The notes below the pieces were generated by a model, which was given only the letters and a program-made list of their open reading frames with translations, was not told where the DNA came from and ran no database searches. 64,000 nt of DNA from Prostheceraeus crozeri (lineage: Eukaryota; Platyhelminthes; Polycladida; Euryleptidae): contig CAJQUW010015589.1 in assembly GCA_907163375.1 (NCBI GenBank), forward strand, positions 62,001 through 126,000, read 5' to 3'. Within the stretch, counting starts at the first letter, position 1. Each line of letters opens with the position of its first letter. Made by a program: the position numbers and the translations under genes. Positions 13,401 to 25,400 of the stretch are shown here, piece after piece.

Positions 13401-16400
13401 TTCCTAAGACGAGTAACTGGCTGTTGTTGTGTAAGTACACATTAGCAGAATGTGAATGACGCAGTAAGTTATATGAATTCGGAACAGATATCGTAAAAGA
13501 CACTAGATAGAGTTTACCGTGAAACAGTCACTATGCTGCAGCCGTTGTTAGATATCTATGCCATGTTTGTATTGAGAGGACATGAAATTTCTACGCAATG
13601 TACAGATTGTTTCATAAAAAATGGATCACCCTTAAACATCGCCTTAACTTCAACTTTGTCTAACTCCGCCAAACTTGAACGAATTTCTCTGAAATTTGGA
13701 AGATATGTCAGTTGTGCTTACTAATATCATTGTTGGAAATTTCAAGCATGAATATTGAGTTGTTTTCCTGCTATAGATAAAAAAGTAGTAGATAATTTGA
13801 TCTTCATTTAGCAATGTTACACAAAATCATACCTCACTCTTATAAAATTACATTTGTTTCCTTTGTTATGTAATATGTTGTTCTACAAGCCAAAAGCTAT
13901 CAAGCAAAAGAAAAAAATAAAGAAAATCGGTCAATCAGAGCCAGTATAGCACCATTATTCATCAACAATAATGTAACTGCTACATGTGATTAACTGGACT
14001 TCATGTTCCATGCCTTCCTGACTTCGTTGCGGTGGTGTTGGCAGCACTCCTGATTGCTTTCAGCTAGAAATCTATCTCTTACCGGTTGAAAACAATACAA
14101 AGCAGAAATGAACAATAACGAGATCGCATTCATAAAAGGCAAAGTGTCAGCCTTGCTAGAACTAGGGTTTTCTTTGCGAGCTACAAGCAAGCGACTAAAT
14201 GTCCCTTACACAAATGTGCATCGATGGCATAATGATGATTTTCGACTCTGTTGTAAAGAGGGCTCTGGCCGTCCACGCAAAACATCCAAACGTGGAGACC
14301 GCCTAATTTTGAGATTTGTTAAAGTTGATCCAAGTCTCTCGTTAACTGAGATGGTTGCACTAGACTCGTCTATTTCTAAGTCCACTATTCGTAGAAGACT
14401 CATTGAGTCGAATTTCAAGAGCTGTAAGAGGCCCTCTCAGATCGAATTATCAGATCAGCATACAAAAAGACGTCTCAGATGGGCAATGAGTCATTGTCAC
14501 TGGCGAAATCAATGGGATCGGGTTGTCTGGTCTGATGAGGCATCAGTCCGTCTGAAGGATAGTGATGGTCGACTGAGATTATGGATAAAATCTGATTAGG
14601 AAATTCCGAGACATTTACATCGTCCCCGGGTACAAGGTGATTTGGGCTGGCATTTGGACCAATGGTCGCTCTGAACTTCACATACAGCAAGGAACCATGA
14701 ATTCTGAACGCTATGCGAATGTTTTACGAATGAACATTGGCTAAATGACAGATCAACTTGGTGATCCATCGACTTGGTTATTTATGGATGATAATGCTAC
14801 GTGTCACAGGAGTAGTAGAGTCAACTTATGCAAGTCTCAATTAGGGCTTAGGACATTATCTTGGCCAGCTCGTTCTCCTGATCTGAATCCTATAGAAAAT
14901 GTATGGAGTATTCTAAAACGTAACGTTCGTCGTTCACTGCTACCTACAGATGGCGTATCACAACTTACGTCACTGTTAAAAAGAGAGTGGAGAAAGTTAG
15001 ATCAGTCAAAAATCAACGATATCATCGAATCAATGCCTAGACGAATTGGTAATGTCATTGACAATAAGGGTAGGGCCACAAAATATTAGCTTCTTAAGAA
15101 CAGTTACTGTATCATAGCTTATCAGATTATATAAGGACATTTAAATATATTAGGGACATGAAATAACATGAAAAATGCTTTCTGTATCATACTTATGTTT
15201 TATTTAGTCAAATTTTAGGATGATCCACTTTTTATGAAACGGACTGTATTTATGACGGTTCTATCTATGTTCATTCGAAGCTCAGTCATGTGCAAATGCT
15301 ATCACTGACATTGCCGACCATGAGAGATGAAATCACAAAATCGCCTGTAGAATCATGTTGAGGCATGCTGGGAAATCACCCTCCTGCAGGATCGTTTGTA
15401 ATGAAGATATGTAGTGAAGCCGGCGCGTATCAGCAGACGATTTAGGCTGATCATTTTACAGGTAATGCATTGTTACTAAAACTAAGATCCATGACATCAA
15501 AAAATCAAATATTTTAATCTGTAAAAGACTCAAATCTGCGATAATTTTCTACATAGACCATTTAATTCAGAGCTTTATAACATGTCAAGCTTGAGAAATC
15601 TACGAGTCCAAATTGTGAACCACAGGAATCACCTCAATACCATTTCCACTCGGAATGCCAAGATAGATGGACAGTGAAATGCTCCTACCTCAATGGTATT
15701 ACATAGCAAATCAGACGTCAATTAGGTAGCAAATTAATTTTGCAATTAAGACTTTTCAACTTTTCAATATGGAATTTGAGATACATAAACAACTTCCATA
15801 GAAAAATTACAGTTGAAACATTGGCTGACAAACCTACTTACTCAGTAACACTGGCCTATGCGTTGAATATCAATCATGTAAAAAATGGAAGCGAAATTCG
15901 TAAATCTTTGGTTACAAAATCAGCTTTAGTAGCTTTTTTTCTTATGGTCTGCAAGCTATGTATTTTAATGGTCAATTTTCATTATTATTCAACTAAATGA
16001 GATCTCAAGTGAATCTTCCTATGTGTGAAAATGTTTGGTAGCAGCATTTACATCAGAAGCTGTCTCACAATAAAAGATAGAGCAGTTGAAATATTGAACT
16101 CTACCCGCCACAGAATTAGATTGTTTTAACCAAAGCCGCGCGCACAAATGAATCTAATTCTGTGGGACCCGCTGTCAGAGTTCAGACTGGTGCCATCATA
16201 GTTATCTGCTGTCCTCTATAGACTTCAATAGCATAGATATCTAGTCTCTATGGCTGTAGCATTCTATGACAGAGAATTGGCTCGAATGCATTCGCACTGT
16301 TGAGGAACGGCTGATGATAGGAGCAAGAAAGTACAGAAATGAGACAGCAAAGTTCAGATATCATCAGCAGACACTGCGATTTTCAATTATTTGAAGAGCT

Positions 16401-19400
16401 TCATTTTTCTACAGAAAAAGTCGATTAACAGTTATCATGTTGATATTCGAAATATTCTAGCTCTCGGAATACTCCATATTGCTGCTCACAAGTAATAATA
16501 TTGCCCTGACTCCGATATCATGTATCGCATACATTGATTAAGCGGATGCAAGCTCAGTGATAAAGTATTCTGGGCACTGTTTGACACAGAATCAGCTAAT
16601 TCAGAAGGGGTAAGCGTAGTGCATAGGCAGCATACAACGATGGTTGTTTCCTATTATCAAACGTTCCATGAAAGCGTAACAGTCTATTAAGCGGACTTTT
16701 CTTTAAACTATACTGTACATGACATTAGTATTCAGTCTCTTTAGCGGACTTTTCTTTGAACTATACTGTACATGACATTAGTATTCAGTCTCTTTAGCGG
16801 ACTTTTCTTTGAACTATACTGTACATGACATTAGTATTCAGTCTCTTTAGCGGACTTTTCTTTGAACTATACTGTACATGACATTAGTATTTAGTCTCTT
16901 TAGCGGACTTTTCTTTGAACTATACTGTACATGGACATGTTTCAAATTAGCGAACAATGATTGACAATTACTAATGTCAACTTTCGTCTTTTCTGATAAT
17001 AAACAGCAGCAGTCAATAATTTACCATGTTTTATCATAATAGGATTTGCTAAGTCAGCGAAACGATCAGATGTGCGTGTATGTGAAGATGCATGCGACGA
17101 TGACCACGATATCAACTAATAAAACACATGCATTTTTGACATATTTCTTGAATCCCTAAGATTTTAGGATAAATTCTTTCAGAGGTTGATCAAAAACGTT
17201 AGCTGATCAAACTGCTGGCAAAACTTTTAACAATTCCTCTTAACATATAGAAAGAATTGTTTATTAACAAGTTCAAAGAGAAAGGCAAGCGGAAAGTATA
17301 TCATAGCTTACATCTAAAACATTCATCTAAAAATATCATCTCATCCACTATGATCTTATGCAATGATCGCTTTTGACTTATGAATAATTGCAATTAATTG
17401 AAATAGTTGGTGCTTGATCCAATCAATTAATTGGACTAAGGAAAGTTCATCGATCAATTAACTGCAATAAATTTGCAATCAATTGATTTTTTCCAGCCCC
17501 GCTTGCAAGCATCGAAATGGAGTTGACTATGTAGACAACATTCCAAGTGTTTGGTTGGAACAATTTTCAGAATATCATGACATTTTATATCGAAATGAGG
17601 AAATGAAAACGCTTGTGAATTCGCAGCTTGTGTCAAGAGGATGTGAGATCCATGCAAAACAAGCATGTAGAAGTAGACATGGCAGACAAACAGTCAAATA
17701 CAACTTGAACAACAACAGCTGTCGGCCCCTTAGACCGACGTTCTTACCTCTTATCTCGGCACCTACAGAACAGATAGTAAAAGGTGTAAAGAACATATAA
17801 ATTACAGCAAAACCAGAGATCACATATGTTAGTGAAAATTGAAGTGAAGTCCGTACTCGGCTGTTTTGATAAAATAACTTTTCCTTCGGCATGTAAGAGC
17901 CATGTCCACCTGATTGAGATGAAATGACAAAAGTTCTCGCAAACTCCTACTAATAGTTTGAATGCTGATCAATTGATTCCTAAGCCATTAACGCAGCTGA
18001 TACTCTCTTGTTAACTTCATTGTATTGTCTAACCCTATCCACAACGGGGGGGGGGTTACTTACGTGGAACCAGAACCGCCGAATTTGGCTGGAACCGGAA
18101 CCACAAAAAAATCACAGGATCCGGTTCTGCGGAATATTGCTCCTCAAAAGCGAATGGTATGTGAATTGTAAAATAATATTTCCTTTGATTTTGCTTTAAA
18201 TCGATCCTGCTCTGGTGAACATTTAACAAACAAGCTCAACTCTTGTATAATTAAAGATACTATTATGCAAATCCTTTGAAGTTATAGATGGATAAATGAA
18301 TTGAGATATCAATGCAATTCAATACTGCATTATATGCAGAATGAAAACGTTTTATTTTCGATCGGTTGAAAGGGTTCAATTTTGGATTCATATACAAAAG
18401 CCTCTGAAGTACCAAAGATGTATGTTACTTGAAATTCACTTAATTGCCTTCTTAATTGTGCAATTTTCTAACACAAGTAATGACGACACCCATGAATGGA
18501 CGTGATGAAAATCAACTGAAGAGATTATTCCAGCTATAGCATATTGACTACGACCCACAAGCCGGTTAACCGGTGAGCTTAAACCTTACTTGTACTCGTT
18601 GGCTAACTTGATAAATAATTTTCTTGTTGTAATTCTTGATATAAAAATAAGAAGACAAACTTAACATTTCGACCACCTGATGTGGCCATCGTCAGAAATA
18701 GTATTTGTTCATTTAGGACTGTATGCGTTCTGTAGCCTGTCGATTTTGTTTTTGTAGTTTGAATCTCATGCAGGAATTAGAGAGTAAATAGATTTCTGAC
18801 GATGGCCACTTCAGATGGTCGAAATAGTAAGTTTGTCTTCTGATTTTTATCAAATATTGGCTAACTTCTGAATTATATACCTCACCGGAACAGAAGTACG
18901 CACCATATCGGAGATCGAACTCACTAAAGGATCACGTGAATCACATGATTGACTTTTTTAAGCCAATCTGGCACTCTCTCTTGCAGCGAAAGTGGTGTCA
19001 TTTTCATATCACCAGATGCATGAACTGAAGGTTCCAATATGCTGTATTAACAAACGAATTCCGACGGCACAATAACGTGAAATACTTACAAAATTGTAAA
19101 ACATAGAAAGTGCGTTAATTAGAAAGTAGTACAAGTAGTCATGTAGTACAAGAAAATATGTTATACGTAAAATGGATATCGTAGCGTCACTGCTCACAAA
19201 AAAGAATAAAATGTTAGTCAATCAATAAGCTGATCTGCATACGATTTGCAAGTCCTTCCGATAATCAACTTTTCTAATATTTTCAAAATTTTTAGTCAAG
19301 CCATTTTTCAGACAGTTGATTGTCTGATTCAAGCTTTCCGTGAAATAAAACTATAGACCTACAAGTAGATTGCAATGAATATTAACTGTTCATTTAACAG

Positions 19401-22400
19401 CGACAGACATTTCGAAAATTTTAGAAATTATTTTACGATCCGTGTGGAACACGAGATAGAGGTCATCTTACTTCAATGAACTTTTCTCCAGTTCTAAAAG
19501 GACAATTTCCGATGAGATTTGTCTGCTGCATCGAAGCCGTTGCGATGTCTCCAAAAAGGAAGTTATCAGTCATAATTCAAAATTGAATCCCTCTTCGATA
19601 AGTCGAAGTCTTAATTAGTTCGATAAAAGATCGGTATCAACGAAGGCAGACAGGATGTCCATCTAAGAAAGTCGCCATAGTCAAGTAATTGTAAGAATGA
19701 ACTGCGGAGATAAACGCGAACTTCACTCAAATTAAGGAGTCAGCAGTTCAATCTCCTGACTTTTGAGATACCTGTCCGTGCGAGGGATGGATCTTTTCCT
19801 GATCACATGGCTCCATATGGTTGCCTGCATGACTGGGCGTGAATATCAGAATCGCACGAATCTCACATTATGGATAACTAATTAAAATTATCATAATTTT
19901 CTATCCGATAAATCCCAACCGCTACGGCTACGTTAATACCCCAGGCCTTTATTAATATTGATTTATATGTTAAATTAGCGATCAGTGTGCTGTATGTAAC
20001 ATATTATAACATTAAATTATATTTAAGGCACATGCCGTAATCCATACATCTCTACAATGCTATGCAACCCTGCCCCATCAAAGGCATAAATCCTTACTAC
20101 GAGTAGCAACCTGGGGATAGAGCTAGTAACCTCTAGTGGGAGGGGTGGTAGCACCCGAAGCGGACAGACTCGAACTTTGGACATTCTGCCGAAGCGCGGC
20201 CCTTAGCCAACTTAGCCATCCTACATACCACAAATTGAATCTGCTTCATAATTTATGTTCATGAAGCCGCAAGCAACACAAATCACAGAATGCTCTTTAA
20301 CGCTATAAAGTACAGAATGCTAAATAATGTTCACTTAACGATATTTGAAAAAAATCAGCACATTATCACATCCCAAAAGAACAGTATAATTTTGGGATTC
20401 GCGTGAATTCATCGGATAGACGAATCCTTGAATTTTGAATTCGCACCCAGCCCTGGTTGACTTAATTCCTCGAGCGACAGCGATTTCCACCTTCCATGAA
20501 GGTAGGTCTTGAACCTATGACCTTGTGCATATCAATTCATCAATGCAGTAATTAGCTTAACAATTCAGCTAGCTAATACTCCTACCGTGAAATTGAGTAA
20601 ATGAGAAGCTTTCAGCGTTTATCGTTAGTTATCGTTAAAACAAAATGTGTCCATTTCTCAATGCGAAAAACCACTACAAATATTCAGAGCAATTGCCATC
20701 GAGATCAAGCGTCGGACAGATAGAATGTAGAAAGAAATAGAGAATGCTAGCAGCAACAGCAGGCTACTCACCATAACCCTTAATGGTTTACCAACAAACT
20801 TTCGATGTTGAACAAGAGCAGGTGTCGTATCATATTCTAACTGGAATTGTTATATAAATGACATGATGTTACAACAGGGGAGACGTTAATACAATCCGTT
20901 AGTAGTTGATTACTAGGTTGAATCAGTGATAAAACATGTGAAATTCATAATCCTAACACGAAGTTCAAACACCATAACGATTAAGAACTCACTATTTCCG
21001 GATAAAATGTTTTCTCAACAGCGAAAAACCTTCTGTGAGCAAGATTTCACAGTTTCACTTATATCATGAAATGCCACAATTCAATAACTGCACTGTACCA
21101 CTTTTCTGACAGTGGTAAATTGACCGATATTGACATGTTGATTGTATACCCATTTAAGGCTATGAAGTAATATTTGCATAGGGATTTAGTATATGGAAAT
21201 CCATGGATTTGCCTTCATCTCAGAACATAATCAACTGATTTTGATGAAACATGCACGCATTTATCTATGCATTTTCCAGATTTGGATGGTAATATTACCT
21301 AACTGGTACTCTCGAAATTCTCCTCAGGATGGCGAATCAAGCATTTGATGATACTGAACTCGGAACAAATCAGAGCCGTGGTAGAACCCCGGAACAGGCG
21401 CCGTAATTCAGCCTTCAAGGTTCCTAGTTAAAAGTAAAATCTCTAAATATTCTATCTCACGTATTCTTCTCACAAAGCGTGAAGCTAACAAGCTATTGAT
21501 AGATTCACTGGTCGCAATTCTATTCATATGACTAGCTTTGAAAACAAAATAATTGCTTCTGTTTAAAATTGAACGGCTTATGTGATGTTCTGAAAGAAGC
21601 TATCGTAGAATTGAACATTCTCTCCTTAGCTTTCACGTGATGCCAAAAATATACCAGGGCATTAATCAAAGCTGACGGATAGCAGTAAACTTGAAATGCA
21701 GAGAAAAAGAAAAATGTGTTACGATAATCATTGATTGTCATTATTCACGAGCTTTATTGTTAATAACATCATTTCGTGGAAACAAAATATTCACGTATCA
21801 TTTAAGGTACGCGTAATATAATTTAATGAAACTTTTCAAAGAAAACTAGCTTTATACAATACTTATTTACATGTACTTAATCGCAATTAATAGCATTAGC
21901 TTGACTTCCTATATTGAAAATTGCCTCTTTTCTACATATTCGAAAGTTGAATGACATGAAACATAAAAATGGATATTTTCGAGATTCTGTCATGCATATA
22001 GGGCGCATACCATGCATAATACGCAGAAGAAGTAAGACATCAAAGACCCATCTAAATTGCTACTCTCAAAATGTCTTGAAAAGCCAGAAGAGATTATTAC
22101 TCCATTAACGGGTGAACTTGTAGCTATAAACTGTTCAATACTCAGCATACTGAATTCTGATTTACTACCAACACTTTACTAAAAAAACATTTAACAAAAC
22201 GCTGCGAGTACAGGTGCTGCAGCAGATAAGCTGACACGGGAATTAATTATTATAAATTTGTAATTGAGCTTTTTGGTCATCAAAATAGTTAGTCTCATTC
22301 AACTAAGCTTCTTGAATCTCCGAGAGCAATGTGCTAATAAACCGTCATTTTCAATTAAGCTTGCGGCCCAATAGGCAAAAGATTTTGAAACTTCATCGAT

Positions 22401-25400
22401 TGAATACCCGATATATGGGCTCCACAAAAACCTCACATTAAATAGCGCTATAATATAATGAACAACTTCTGCTAGCAACTATTTCTTTCACCCCAACCAT
22501 TGAATGGCATGCTAAGGCTCCTAGTTAGTCGCTGCTAAGCTCGCACAGCAATGATTACGATAGTAGGCATACTAGTAACACCTTTTACACGTATTCCACC
22601 ATCTGCCATTTACGGAGTCATGAGGTTCAAAAACATCGAGGTCGCGATACCCTGTAATTCTGATTCTGAAGCAAGTCTGACTCGCACGCACGCCACAACA
22701 CAATATCTTTTAAGAACATTCTTATTGACGTTTCTAAGGATCGACAGGGAGCAACTTTTAAATTCTCTCGGCATTTTTGCTCTTATAGACGATGGGACCC
22801 GCAAATTAAGATAGCACCGAATATTCTACAACAGCTGCGACTATTGAAAACGATGAAATTCTAGTTTTACCTTGATTTAAGAACAAAAATCAGTTGGTGC
22901 GTAAACTGAAAACTTTTGTAAATGTTATGAATGCATTATATCTTCGGTGAACAGGCAAAGCCCTGTCTCTACTATGCAGCAAGGAGTTAAATTGACCTCC
23001 AGAGCATCCACAGAAGGAATTAAGAACTTAACTTTCCAATTTATCTATTGATGAAATATCGTGTTTGAAGCATAGACAATGCATGTATGGTGTTAGTTTT
23101 TAAATTTACTTAGGTAAGAAAAGCATAAATAAGCAACATTGAAACGGCTTTCTGTTCACACTCCCTATTATTTCATGAATAAGGTAGGATGCGAATAGAA
23201 GGACGTCAATGTCCAGCTTTCAAGATATTCATCGAGAACAGTGTTTAAATCAACAATGTTTTAATTTGCACTTGTCATTCATATCTATTCTGTTTCGGAA
23301 TACCAAGTGAAATGCTGTATGGTATTTTTTATTTTCAAATAACTTCGATATCTTTCGGTGATCTACGCGATGGCTATCAAGATAATAAAATTTTTGAAAT
23401 TGAAATACGCTTATACATCACAAGAAGGTATACCCTATTACCGGTAACATGCTATAGAAGGAAAATTAGGAATTGCTAGATGTCGACGTGTTCGCATCTG
23501 AAATAAGACTAAAATTCTAACATGCAAAATTATCTAGCAAATCTCATTTTCCAACCCTCAACCAACCGAGAGAGAAGAATTTTACAGTTATTTGCCGTGA
23601 ATTTATATCAGGCTTTTATTCTTTAATGTAGAGTTTCCACGAGTGCTAAATTAACATCATCGCTTTCACGGTCATGTATTGTTCGATCAAAATTTATTTT
23701 GTAATGACATTTGATGTTATACTTAAAGAATTTGAGTTGTTCAGATGTGCTTCGACTCCTTGATCAGGCGAAACGGTCAAGGAATCAGGAGTGTTGGTGT
23801 CTTTATTGACTTAATCTTTGTCATTCTCTTCAGATATTTAATATGCTGCCACAGAGCTTTGTTGTCATTCAGACGTGCTTTCGAATGTGGAGTACTGTCA
23901 AAATAATGGTCTCTGCAATTTGAAATGTAAGTCACTGTGTGATGTTCGAAACACTTAAATTGTCTAGCAATTCCTAGTTTTCAGTCTATAGCATTTTCCT
24001 CTTCTGTGATGTATAGGTTTGATCCAATTTCAAAAATGTGCATTACCGGTACTATCTTGATTATGGCCATCGAGTACATCACTGAAATATATTGAAGTTG
24101 CGTGACAATAAAATATTCTACTTGGCATTCCCAAACTAAGCAAATAGTGAACAATCTTCTTACTGCTTGATATAATGAATGGAAAAAATGGCTGCTTCAT
24201 TCATTTTTGAGATAGATCAGTGACAAAATCTCTCTTGAAAAGTTGTTTTTGCATATAGGGCTATAATGACGATTCATTGACGAATTCGAAAAATTTCTGT
24301 CTTGTTAGTTGATATACAGATGGGCAGGAAGGTGTGAGAGGACTACACTAGACACACATGCAGACGTCACACCAATTGCCTACCTGTAGCGGCGGAAGAC
24401 GGAGTAGTTGTCAACTGCTCTTCCCTTCGCCACCGGAATTTACGCGCTGGGGCGTCGTGGCGTGGGTGGGAGCTAAACGAGTGCGGGTATTATTTTTTCG
24501 AGGACCAACCTGGGTTCGCCGATGTCCATTCACGCCTGAAAGTAAAAGAAGAAGCATTCAAGGAACTGCTAAATATTAATCGTAAGATGCTTCTTCCTTG
24601 CAAAAATATATCGGTGATAATCAGGCACACACAATTTGTTTATAATTACAGCGGGAATAATACTGAAACGAAAGCAAGATCCTGTATCCCCTCTTCAACA
24701 TTCAAAAAGGATGCCAAGTTGTACAACCGCATTTCAGCATTCAAGTATTTACGGTAAATTCCGAGCTATCTTATCCTCCCTGCCAACTTCCAATGACACT
24801 TTCAAAAGCACTACTGTGCCATGCAGACCACATGGACTGCCAGGAAATGGACAGGAGTAAAATTAAGCGATTCATGATATCATACAATGTCTACAGTAGC
24901 AAGTAAAAGAAGAACTAAATGCTGTACAAATGCTCACATTGGAGCTGTCGGTTGAAGACCGTTCACCAATTAGTAGAAAATGGTCACCGACTCTCCTATA
25001 TCAAAGTCAGCAGCTGTGTTTACTGCGCTTTAATGATTGATTTAAAGGAAAACTCGTCGAAAGATTTTCATTATCGCAGACAATACCACAAGGCAATACA
25101 TGTATTTATATCTTCATGTGGGACTTGAGGTATTTAATACTTGATAGGGAAGAGTCAAGAATGATTTGATGTTATCTTATTTAGTCTCTTGCGCTATTAA
25201 TTTCAATCACTACTCAGTAATCATCTTCAGGCAAAAAGGAATTTTAACATTGACATACACATAAGATTCAAAATTTTTTGTACAATGAAATCATAAAAAT
25301 ATGATATGGAAGGGATGAAAAATAGAAAAAGGGGAATAGAGATATGTATGATATATCATATTTTTATGATATCATTGTACAAAAAAATTTTGAATCTTCT

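Larger units (their letters stand above)
18599..18867. mobile_element. Small inverted Penelope-type terminus pair with 11-bp target duplication
   Basis: The 11-bp word TTGGCTAACTT occurs exactly at 18599-18609 and 18857-18867. Between the two copies lie a 26-nt unpaired left tail (18610-18635) and inverted arms 18636-18700 and 18790-18853. Each arm contains a hammerhead-like core pointing outward. No coding sequence. Confidence 0.7.

Noticed and set aside
17483-17800. Plus-strand frame of about 105 codons after a TTTTTTCCAG-like acceptor
   Set aside because: No recognisable motif, no convincing donor, both strands open by chance over the same stretch.
20160-20225. Functional tRNA gene
   Set aside because: A and B boxes are present but the acceptor stem and anticodon arm are not well formed; SINE head or pseudogene is more likely.
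22551-22814. Plus-strand frame of 87 codons
   Set aside because: No motif, no splice context, opposite strand equally open.
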